This document shows, one piece after another, positions 1-6,680 of a stretch of 9,252 nt of DNA. Position numbers and translations under genes: made by a program. The stretch is taken from contig JAKASY010000044.1 in NCBI GenBank assembly GCA_021817625.1, positions 1 to 9,252 on the forward strand, written 5' to 3'. The notes under the pieces are model-generated. The model was not told where the DNA came from, did not search any database, and worked only from the letters and a program-made list of their open reading frames with translations. The stretch's first letter is position 1, and each line of letters starts with the position of its first letter. The DNA is from Bacillota bacterium. Lineage in GTDB: Bacteria; Bacillota_E; JAJZYS01; JAILZS01.

Positions 1-775
1 GCGCGGGCGTCACGCCTGGCTCGTCGAGGACGATGACCTGGGGATCGAGCGCGACGACGGTCTCGCTCGAGACCTCAGGGTAGGCCACCTTGGCCGTGCG
101 GTCGACCACGTTCTGGGCGCCGAGCACGCGCAGCAGGCTGTCGATGTACGAGCCGGGGCCGACCGCGGAGTAGGGGTGCGAGCCAATCTCGACGTAGACG
201 GTCGGATGGCTGCCGGTGCTGCGGATGTGGGCGCGCAGGCGTGCGACGCTGGTCTGAATGCGGGCGACTAGGCGGCTCGCGCCCAGGACCGAGCCGGTCG
301 CCTCGCCCACGAGCTGGATGTCGTGCTCGATGCCGGCTAGGTTCGAGGGGCTCAGGACCAGGACGGGGATGCCGAGGGCACGCAGCTTCGCGTTATCCGC
401 CACCGCGGTGGAGGACAGGATGAGGTCCGGCCGGGCCTTGACGATCCGCTCCAGGCTGGGCGCCGGGTAGCTGTTGCCGACAGTCGGAAGGCCCTTCGCC
501 AGGGTGGCGTACGGCGGCGCCATGTAGCTGATCGAGTCCAGGTCCACGCCGACGAGGCGGCGGCGCAGGCCGAGGGCCAGCACGATCTGGGTGTCGCTGG
601 AGATGAGCGAGACGATGCGGCGGGCGGGCGCTCGGAGCGTGACCGTAGCGCCGGTGTCGTCGCGCAGCGTGATCGGCGCGCTCTTGGCGGCGGCGCTAGT
701 GGCGGCCGGGCTCAGGGCGAAGGTGACTGCCGCTAGCGCAGCGGCGAGAGCAGCAGCGTAGCCGTGTCGGCGCAT
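1..775 (-). CDS. Periplasmic/secreted ABC-transporter substrate-binding protein (BtuF/FhuD type), probably corrinoid; 3' part cut by window edge
   Basis: 258 residues are visible from ATG at 775; the C-terminus lies outside the window. The N-terminus is a Sec signal peptide: MRRHGY, then an Ala/Leu-rich core to about residue 22 and an Ala-rich cleavage zone near 25-30. The mature part starts with the family's usual opening, ITLRDDTGATVTL then RRIVSLISSDTQIVLALGL (about 35-70). It continues with VGVD, a GNSYPAPSLERIVKARPDLIL stretch (about 100-120) and the second-lobe segment TVYVEIGSHPYSAVGPGSYIDSLLRVLGAQNVVD (about 192-225). These fit class III binding proteins for cobalamin, heme or siderophores. 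A cobalamin riboswitch directly upstream makes a corrinoid the likely ligand (inference). An AAGGAGG Shine-Dalgarno sits 11 nt before the ATG. No cysteine occurs in the visible part, so there is no lipobox. The permease and ATPase genes presumably follow to the left. Confidence 0.87.
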   Translation of the reverse strand, partial: MRRHGYAAALAAALAAVTFALSPAATSAAAKSAPITLRDDTGATVTLRAPARRIVSLISSDTQIVLALGLRRRLVGVDLDSISYMAPPYATLAKGLPTVGNSYPAPSLERIVKARPDLILSSTAVADNAKLRALGIPVLVLSPSNLAGIEHDIQLVGEATGSVLGASRLVARIQTSVARLRAHIRSTGSHPTVYVEIGSHPYSAVGPGSYIDSLLRVLGAQNVVDRTAKVAYPEVSSETVVALDPQVIVLDEPGVTPA

Positions 776-782
776 AGGAAAA

Positions 783-810
783 GGCCCCTCCTTGGTGTAG
801 GAAGGAGGCC
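783..810 (-). promoter_or_regulatory. Ribosome-binding-site hairpin / possible intrinsic terminator of the cobalamin riboswitch
   Basis: On the minus strand GGCCTCCTT (810-802) can pair with AAGGAGGGGCC (793-783), leaving an 8-nt loop and a two-G bulge. The 3' arm contains the AAGGAGG Shine-Dalgarno of the binding-protein gene. The stem is followed by TTTTCCT and the ATG. It can therefore hide the ribosome-binding site, or act as a weak terminator. As the last structure before the start codon it is the natural OFF element of the riboswitch. Which mechanism dominates cannot be decided from sequence. Confidence 0.65.
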
Positions 811-855
811 CGCAGGCGCCGTCGCTCCCGCATGGGGGCGCGCGAAACGCCTCAC

Positions 856-884
856 GGCGACTCCTTTGCTTCGAAGGACTCGCC
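856..884 (-). promoter_or_regulatory. Proximal hairpin of the riboswitch expression platform (candidate anti-sequestor control)
   Basis: On the minus strand GGCGAGTCCTT (884-874) faces AAGGAGTCGCC (866-856), a 10-pair stem with one G-G mismatch and a 7-nt loop. Its 3' arm, AAGGAG, is also complementary to the CTCCTT that forms the 5' arm of the distal hairpin (783-810). The two pairings exclude each other: with this hairpin formed, the distal hairpin can hide the Shine-Dalgarno; with it open, AAGGAG can take CTCCTT and free the Shine-Dalgarno. The loop could alternatively be the L13 partner of the riboswitch L5 loop, which was not resolved. Confidence 0.5.
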
Positions 885-894
885 TTCCCGTCCG

Positions 895-1065
895 GGGCAG
901 GTTTCCTGGCTTAGGGTTCATCCGGGCGCGGCCTTCCCGTCCTTCAGACAGTGGCGTTCGCGCGCGTCCCCGTTCACAGTGGCGGCACCGCTCAGGCTTT
1001 GACCTGATTCCCTTTTTCCCGCTCGCGCGGGCACCCCGGTGGGTCGGTTGTGGAAACGCCTGCAA
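895..1065 (-). promoter_or_regulatory. Cobalamin (adenosylcobalamin-type) riboswitch
   Basis: The minus strand shows the conserved blocks of this class in order. They are GGTGCCC and GGGAAAAAGGGAAT near 1035-1007, GCGGTGCCGCCACTG near 991-977, a second GCCACTG at 956-950, and GACGGGAAGG near 941-932. A GGATGAA block near 921-915 and the B12 box AGCCAGGAAACCTGCCC (911-895) complete it. GCAGG at 1063-1059 can close P1 with CCTGC at 901-897. It lies between the purB stop and the binding-protein gene on the same strand, so it should control that importer. In this family cobalamin binding usually lowers expression. Confidence 0.93.
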
Positions 1066-1122
1066 CGTACCACGGCGCGCGCCCGCGTGACAACCGCCTT
1101 CGCCAGCCCGCTAGAGCCGGTG

Positions 1123-2436
<1,314 letters not shown>

Positions 2437-2459
2437 AGCCTCGCCTCCCCATCGTCCTG

Positions 2460-2488
2460 AGCATAGCCGGCCGGACAGAGCGGCGGAA
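2460..2488 (-). promoter_or_regulatory. Possible purB promoter
   Basis: On the minus strand TATGCT (2465-2460) resembles a -10 box. The hexamer 17 nt upstream, TTCCGC (2488-2483), is a poor -35. Transcription would begin about 15-20 nt before the TTG start, leaving just enough leader for the Shine-Dalgarno. The site lies in the 131-nt divergent gap between purB and the small ORF at 2568. It is supported only by position and the -10 match. Confidence 0.25.
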
Positions 2489-2567
2489 GGCGGCGCGGCG
2501 GCTGTGACATGGTAGGAACGGGCGCCGCCGGGCACGAATACGCGTACCATAAGAGGGGGGAGCGGTC

Positions 2568-2747
2568 ATGCGCGTGTGGCGCCTCGCACCCCGGGTACCG
2601 TCGCTGCCGCCGAACGAGGCCGCGCGCCTGTATGAGCTCAACGCGGACGACGTCTTCGCCCGCCGCCGGCGTCTGCGGGTCGACTCCAGCCTGGGCCAGG
2701 ACAGCCGCCGCCGGCTGGGCCACCCGAATCTCCGGCGGCCGCGCTGA
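2568..2747 (+). CDS. Small basic protein of unknown function (59 aa)
   Basis: ATG at 2568 is preceded by a purine-rich GGGGGGAG Shine-Dalgarno with a 5-nt spacer, and the frame stays open for 59 codons to TGA 2745-2747. The product is Arg-rich, with a proline-rich start (about residues 8-15), an acidic-hydrophobic middle (NEAARLYELNADDVF, 16-30) and two arginine clusters (32-35 and 47-49). I see no membrane segment, signal peptide or cysteine, and I recognise no family. It does not look like the B. subtilis genes that precede yaaO (csfB/gin, bofA, yaaL). It lies directly ahead of the decarboxylase-like gene on the same strand. A good ribosome site and operon-like position support it; shortness and lack of homology are against it. 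Confidence 0.5.
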   Translation: MRVWRLAPRVPSLPPNEAARLYELNADDVFARRRRLRVDSSLGQDSRRRLGHPNLRRPR

Positions 2748-2779
2748 GGGCCGGCGCCCGTTCCGACGCGGCCCCGCTT

Positions 2780-4183
2780 GTGGGCGCGGTCCTGGCCAGG
2801 ACGCGCGCCCAGCCGCTGCGTCTGTGCGTGCCCGGGCACGGCGGGGGTGCCTACGCTCCCGGGGGCCTGGCCCGCGCCCTGCGGCGGCACGGCGTGTGGC
2901 AGCTGGACTGGACCGAGGTGGCGGGCCTCGACGACCTCGCGTGGCCCCAAGGGCCGATCCGCGACGCCGAGAGCGCCCTGGCCGAGGCGTTCGGCGCCGC
3001 CGGCGCGGCCATTCTGGTCGGCGGCAGCACGGCCGGCATCCTCGCGGCCCTTCTCGCCTTCGCGGCGGGGCGCACGGTGGCGATGGCGCCGGGGCAGCAC
3101 CGGAGCGTCTACGCGGCTCTCGCGCTCGCCTCGGCCGAGCCGCTCTTCTTGCCTGAGTGGGTGGACCGGGCCACCGGCCTTGCGCTCGGGCCGTCCCCGC
3201 GCGCGGCGGCCGCACGCATCGCGGGCGCCCGCCCGGCGGTGGTGGTGGTCGCACACCCCACCTACCAGGGAGTCGCCGCGCCCCTGGCGCCGCTCGTCGC
3301 AGCCGCGCATGCCACCGGCGCCCTCGTCGTGGCCGACAGCGCGCACGGCGCGCACTTCGGCCTCGATCCCCGGCTGCCCACGCCCGCCCTCGCCGCCGGC
3401 GCGGACATCGCCGTCCTCGGGCTGCACAAGAGTCTGGGGGCGCTGACCCAGACCGCCGTCGTCGCCTGGCGGCAGGGCGTGGATGGGGATCGCCTGCGCG
3501 CTGCCCTCCGCCTCGTCCAGAGCTCGAGCCCCTCGTATCTGCTCATGGCCTCGGCAGACGCCGCCCGCGCCTCCCTCGTGCGCTCCGGGCGGATGCGCTG
3601 GCGCCACGCGATCGACCGTGCCGAGGGCGTGCGCCGTGCCATTGGCGACGACCTCTGGCAGCCGCCCGCGCGCCAGGATCCCACGCGGGTGGTGTGGCGG
3701 TCGCCGGCCGGCGATGGCGCGTCGCTCCTCGGCGCGCTGCGGGAGGCCGGGATCGAGGCCGAGTACGCGGACGAGCGGACCGCGCTCCTCCTGTGCGGCC
3801 CAAACGTCGCGGCGCGCCACATGGAGCGCCTGCTGCAGGCCTTGGCACGGGCGCGGGAGACGGTGCTGCGCGCCGGCCGGTCCGGTCCGCGCCCCGCCCT
3901 GGCTCGAGCCGCACCGCTCTCCGCCCCTGCACAAGGCGCCATGCTGGCTGCCCTGTCGGCGCCGTGGGAGGAGGTGCCCCTGGCCGCCGCGGAGGGTCGC
4001 GTCGCCGCCGACTTCCTGGTTCCATACCCGCCCGGCGTACCCATGGCGCTTCCCGGCGCCCGGCTCGACGGGGCGACCGTCGCGCGCCTGCAGACGGCCG
4101 TCTCGACAGGTCGGGAGGTGCAGGGAGTGCGGCGGGGCAGTACGATACGGGTGGTGCGAACGGAAGGGGGACCGTCGCCATGA
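2780..4183 (+). CDS. Orn/Lys/Arg decarboxylase-like PLP-dependent protein (YaaO type)
   Basis: 467 residues from GTG 2780, a fold-type I PLP enzyme of the Orn/Lys/Arg decarboxylase group. Visible motifs are VPGHGGG (17-23), FGAAGAAILVGGSTAGILAALLAF (71-94), the QHRSVYAAL segment (106-114), AHPTYQG (158-164) and DSAHGAHFG (186-194). In the last, Asp186 should contact the pyridine nitrogen. LGLHKSLGALTQTAV (213-227) carries the Schiff-base Lys217. A smaller C-terminal domain follows from about 330, ending in LVPYPPGVPMALPGARL typical of the family. The substrate cannot be told; relatives act on arginine, lysine or ornithine, and YaaO itself is poorly defined. GTG is the only canonical start after the in-frame stop at 2633 and lacks a Shine-Dalgarno. 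The family N-terminus seems to reach further upstream (see findings). The last codons overlap darA as ATGA. Confidence 0.88.
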   Translation: MGAVLARTRAQPLRLCVPGHGGGAYAPGGLARALRRHGVWQLDWTEVAGLDDLAWPQGPIRDAESALAEAFGAAGAAILVGGSTAGILAALLAFAAGRTVAMAPGQHRSVYAALALASAEPLFLPEWVDRATGLALGPSPRAAAARIAGARPAVVVVAHPTYQGVAAPLAPLVAAAHATGALVVADSAHGAHFGLDPRLPTPALAAGADIAVLGLHKSLGALTQTAVVAWRQGVDGDRLRAALRLVQSSSPSYLLMASADAARASLVRSGRMRWRHAIDRAEGVRRAIGDDLWQPPARQDPTRVVWRSPAGDGASLLGALREAGIEAEYADERTALLLCGPNVAARHMERLLQALARARETVLRAGRSGPRPALARAAPLSAPAQGAMLAALSAPWEEVPLAAAEGRVAADFLVPYPPGVPMALPGARLDGATVARLQTAVSTGREVQGVRRGSTIRVVRTEGGPSP

Positions 4184-4509
4184 AGCTGATCATCGCGATC
4201 GTCCAGGATCCGGACTGCGCGGCGGTGGTCGAGGGGCTCACGTCCCGTGGCTACCGCGCCACGAAGCTGGCCTCGACGGGCGGCTTCCTGCGTGAGGGAA
4301 ACGCCACGCTGCTCGTCGGCCTGGAGGACGACCAGGTCGATGACGCCGTGGCCGTGATCGCCCGTCTTGCTCGCTCACGCGAGCGCATCGTCACGCCGCT
4401 CGCCAGCGCCGGAGCGCCCATGGAGGCGTATGCTCCCTACCCCGTGGAGGTGGTGGTGGGCGGCGCCACCCTGTTCGTCCTCGACGTGGAGCGCTTTGAG
4501 CACTTCTGA
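4180..4509 (+). CDS. darA: Cyclic-di-AMP receptor protein DarA/PstA (YaaQ)
   Basis: 109 residues, the family's exact usual length; a PII-like trimeric cytosolic protein that binds c-di-AMP. It starts MKLIIAIVQDPD, the family's hallmark opening. Residues I recall as ligand contacts in the S. aureus structure are present at the same numbers: Arg26 and Thr28 in GYRATKLASTGGFL, Phe36, Leu37, Asn41 and Gly47 (GNATLLVGLED). The C-terminus VVVGGATLFVLDVERFEHF is also typical. It starts inside the decarboxylase stop (ATGA), with AAGGGGG about 10 nt upstream. The usual neighbour tmk is missing before it. Its presence implies that c-di-AMP signalling operates in this organism; the cyclase is not in the window. 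Confidence 0.96.
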   Translation: MKLIIAIVQDPDCAAVVEGLTSRGYRATKLASTGGFLREGNATLLVGLEDDQVDDAVAVIARLARSRERIVTPLASAGAPMEAYAPYPVEVVVGGATLFVLDVERFEHF

Positions 4510-5359
4510 GCCTGCTCCCGCGACTTGGCCCGGACAGGAGGCGCTCTGGCGCACCATCGCCCGCCTCCGCGGCGCCGGCCGCGTTCCCGGCTCCATGCTC
4601 GTCATCGGCATGCGAGGGGTGCCCGCGGCGCCCTACGCGGACGCCCTGGCGGACGGCCTGATCTGCGGCGCGCCCGCGGATGGCCGCGCCTGCGGCGCGT
4701 GCGCGGAGTGCGCGCTCGTGCGCGCGGGAAGCCACCCGGATCGTCTCGCCGTGCGCCCGGAGGGCACGGGGGTGCGCATCGACGCCGTGCGCGAGGCGGT
4801 GTCCTGGGCGGCATACCGGCCCGGAAGGGCGGCCGTGCGCGTGGTCCGCCTGGACGGCGCCGACCGCATGGGTGCCGAGGCGGCGGTGGCCGCCTTGAAG
4901 GCTGTCGAGGAGCCGCCCGTAGCCACCCACTGGATCCTCTCGGCCGACGCGCCGGGCCATGTGCACGCTCCGCTCCGCTCACGCTGCGTGCCGCTCACGC
5001 TGCGCACCGTGGCGGCGGAGCAGATCGAGGCCTGGCTGCTCGGCCTCGGGGTCGAGGCCTCCGTCGCCGGCCCGGCGTCCGCGGACGCCCAGGGCTTCCC
5101 CGCCGATGCCCTGGATGCGATCGCGCCCCATGAGGACGCACCGCCGGCTGGCGGCGACGAAGACACACGGACCTTGGCTCTGGCAGTGCGTCGCGGCATC
5201 CATGCGGCTCTCCGCTCGGGGCGGCTGGGCAGTCGCGATGCCCGCTCGGTACTCTCGCTCTGGGCCCTTGCGGAGCTCGGAGCGCGTCGCGCCTCCCCGT
5301 CGCGCCTCGTGGCCGACGTGCTGCGTGCGGCGGCGGACCGCCTGCCGCCGCCGGCATGA
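4496..5359 (+). CDS. holB: DNA polymerase III delta-prime subunit (clamp loader)
   Basis: 287 residues from TTG 4496, which overlaps the end of darA by 14 nt and has GGAG 4 nt upstream. The opening WPGQEALWRTIARLRGAGRVPGSMLVIG matches the family's first helix and strand. Zinc-ribbon cysteines sit at 57, 66, 69 and 72 (CGACAEC). Then come SHPDRLAVRPEG (79-90), the degenerate Walker-B region LDGADRM (119-125), ALKAVEEPP (133-141, usually LLKxLEEPP) and LRSRCVPL (160-167) with the SRC arginine-finger motif. The P-loop region reads GMRGVPAAP with no GKT, so this subunit should not hydrolyse ATP, as accepted for E. coli delta-prime. The C-terminal part is weakly conserved. An alternative ATG at 4595 would delete the family's first helix. 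It is linked by ATGA overlap to the next gene. Confidence 0.9.
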   Translation: MSTSEPAPATWPGQEALWRTIARLRGAGRVPGSMLVIGMRGVPAAPYADALADGLICGAPADGRACGACAECALVRAGSHPDRLAVRPEGTGVRIDAVREAVSWAAYRPGRAAVRVVRLDGADRMGAEAAVAALKAVEEPPVATHWILSADAPGHVHAPLRSRCVPLTLRTVAAEQIEAWLLGLGVEASVAGPASADAQGFPADALDAIAPHEDAPPAGGDEDTRTLALAVRRGIHAALRSGRLGSRDARSVLSLWALAELGARRASPSRLVADVLRAAADRLPPPA

Positions 5360-6357
5360 TCGTCGAGGGCGCCGCGGGCGCGTGGTACGTCTACATGTTG
5401 CGGTGCGCGGACGGGAGCCTCTACACGGGGGTGACCAACCGGCCGGGCGACCGCTTGGCGCGCCATCGGGCAGGGCGGGCAGCGCGCTACACGCGGGGAC
5501 GGGGCCCGCTCGAGCTCGTGTACCTCGAGAGCGTTGGCGGGCACGGCGACGCACTGCGAAGGGAGCGGGCCATCAAGGCCATGGATCGGGGTGCGAAGGA
5601 GCGGCTCGTGCGGAGCGCCGGAGCCGCACCGGGGCCCTCCCCCGAGGCGCTGCCAGGGGAGGTGGCCGGGGAGGGTGTCCTGTACCTGTGCCCGACGCCG
5701 GTCGGCAACCTGGACGACATCACGCGCCGAGCCGAGCGTGTCCTCGCGACGGCCGACCTCGTGCTGGCCGAAGACACAAGGCACACGGGGCGCCTCCTGC
5801 AGCACATCGGAGTGAAGAAGCCGCTTCTCAGCTACCACGACCAGAACGAGCGTGCCCGGATCGGACGCGTTCTGGGGGAGCTTGAGGCGGGGCGCCACGT
5901 GGTGCTCGTGTCCGATGCCGGGAGCCCGCTCCTGTCGGACCCGGGCTACCCCCTTGTGCGCGCCGCCATCGACCGCGGCTTTCGCGTGGAGGCCCTGCCC
6001 GGCCCGACGGCGCTCATACCGGCGCTTACCGCGTCGGGCCTGCCGCCGCATCCGTTCCGCTTCCTGGGCTTCCTGCCCAGGACGCGCGCGCGCCGCTTGC
6101 GTCTCTTCCAATCCCTGGCGCACGACGATGCCACGCTCGTGGCCTACGAGTCGCCCCACCGGATCCGCGACGCCCTGCAGGACGTCTGTGACGCCCTCGG
6201 GCCGCGCAGCGTCTGTGTGGCGCGGGAGATCAGCAAGCTGCATGAGAGCTACTACCGCGGCGTCGCGAGCGAGGTGCGCGAAAACCTCCCCGATCCGGTG
6301 GTCGGGGAGGTCGTGCTCGTCATCGCGGGCAGCGGCGAGAAAGCTTCCGTCGACTAG
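5356..6357 (+). CDS. rsmI: Fusion of GIY-YIG (YazA/UPF0213-type) domain with 16S rRNA 2'-O-ribose C1402 methyltransferase RsmI
   Basis: One 333-residue ORF. Residues about 9-85 form a small GIY-YIG domain: WYVYMLRCADGSLYTGVTNR (10-29) holds the YVY and YTG tyrosine motifs. GDRLARH follows with likely catalytic Arg33, then RRERAIK with likely metal ligand Glu70. A Gly/Pro/Ala-rich linker covers about 88-106. Residues 108-326 are RsmI: LYLCPTPVGNLDDI, LAEDTRHTGRLL, SYHDQNE, VSDAGSPLLSDPG, ALPGPTALIPALTASGLP, FRFLGFLP and VAYESPHRI. It would methylate C1402 of 16S rRNA using SAM. The extra C-terminal segment of longer RsmI proteins is absent. In B. subtilis yazA and yabC (rsmI) are separate neighbours. 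ATG 5356 overlaps the holB stop (ATGA). No good separate start for an RsmI-only product is evident; GTG 5662 is the nearest. The nuclease partner's role is unknown. Confidence 0.93.
   Translation: MIVEGAAGAWYVYMLRCADGSLYTGVTNRPGDRLARHRAGRAARYTRGRGPLELVYLESVGGHGDALRRERAIKAMDRGAKERLVRSAGAAPGPSPEALPGEVAGEGVLYLCPTPVGNLDDITRRAERVLATADLVLAEDTRHTGRLLQHIGVKKPLLSYHDQNERARIGRVLGELEAGRHVVLVSDAGSPLLSDPGYPLVRAAIDRGFRVEALPGPTALIPALTASGLPPHPFRFLGFLPRTRARRLRLFQSLAHDDATLVAYESPHRIRDALQDVCDALGPRSVCVAREISKLHESYYRGVASEVRENLPDPVVGEVVLVIAGSGEKASVD
6281..6310 (-). terminator. Probable intrinsic terminator of abrB, embedded in the rsmI coding sequence
   Basis: On the minus strand CCTCCCCGA (6310-6302) and TCGGGGAGG (6293-6285) form a perfect 9-pair GC-rich stem with an 8-nt loop. 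TTTT follows at 6284-6281. It lies 44 nt beyond the abrB stop. On the plus strand the same bases encode the ENLPDPVVGE stretch of RsmI. The T-tract is short (four), so efficiency is uncertain. Confidence 0.65.
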
Positions 6358-6608
6358 CCTGCCTCGATCTCCGCGCGTAGCGTCGTTAGGCAGTGTCGGC
6401 ATATCTTCTTGCCGCGGAAGTTGATCACATGTGCAGCGTTGCCACAAAAGATACAGCTAGGCTCGTACTTGCGCAGCACAATTCGCTCATCTTCGACATA
6501 AATCTCGATCGAGTCCTTGTCCTCGATGTGGAGGGTGCGGCGAAGTTCGATAGGTAGGACGACGCGACCGAGTTCATCCACCTTTCTTACGATACCGGTG
6601 GACTTCAT
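6354..6608 (-). CDS. abrB: AbrB-family transition-state regulator with C-terminal Cys4 motif
   Basis: 84 residues from ATG 6608, with GGAGGTG about 9 nt upstream. The first 50 residues are the swapped-hairpin AbrB DNA-binding domain, nearly identical to B. subtilis AbrB: KSTGIVRKVDELGRVVLPIE, then RRTL and IEIYVEDERIVLRKYEP. The four arginines known as DNA contacts in B. subtilis (8, 15, 23, 24) are all kept. The C-terminus differs from B. subtilis and resembles clostridial forms: CIFC (52-55) and CRHC (70-73) look like a zinc knuckle. It should act as a dimer or tetramer controlling post-exponential genes. The upstream ATG 24 codons earlier is rejected because residue 1 here matches the family start and has the ribosome site. 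The gene is visibly less GC-rich than its neighbours. It converges on the GIY-YIG-rsmI gene with a 4-nt overlap of stops. Confidence 0.95.
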   Translation of the reverse strand: MKSTGIVRKVDELGRVVLPIELRRTLHIEDKDSIEIYVEDERIVLRKYEPSCIFCGNAAHVINFRGKKICRHCLTTLRAEIEAG

Positions 6609-6651
6609 CAAGACGTTGCACCTCCAGATTGGGCCGGACAGGCTATCGCAT

Positions 6652-6680
6652 GTGTTACCAGCAGTGGCAGAAAAAGTCAA
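6652..6680 (-). promoter_or_regulatory. Probable abrB promoter (extended -10)
   Basis: On the minus strand TTGACT (6680-6675) is a 5/6 match to the -35 consensus. After a 17-nt spacer comes TAACAC (6657-6652), a modest -10 preceded by TG at the extended -10 position (TGGTAACAC). Transcription would start near 6645, leaving a leader of about 35 nt with the abrB ribosome site. The -35 lies inside the T-rich tail of the terminator for the upstream gene. Confidence 0.6.

Noticed and set aside
1064..1098. TTGTCA ... TACGTT as a promoter for the riboswitch transcript
   Set aside because: The -10 is poor and would place the start inside the riboswitch P1 strand; read-through from purB is equally possible.
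2516..2550. TACCAT near 2545 as a -10 for the plus-strand operon
   Set aside because: No acceptable -35 lies 15-19 nt upstream and no extended -10 is present.
4633..6447. 604-codon minus-strand ORF over holB, GIY-YIG-rsmI and the end of abrB
   Set aside because: Antisense shadow: it covers three genes with strong family motifs and shows no recognisable domain itself.
6354..6680. Longer abrB start at 6680
   Set aside because: The extra 24 residues have no family counterpart and would include the promoter; ATG 6608 has GGAGGTG and matches the AbrB N-terminus.
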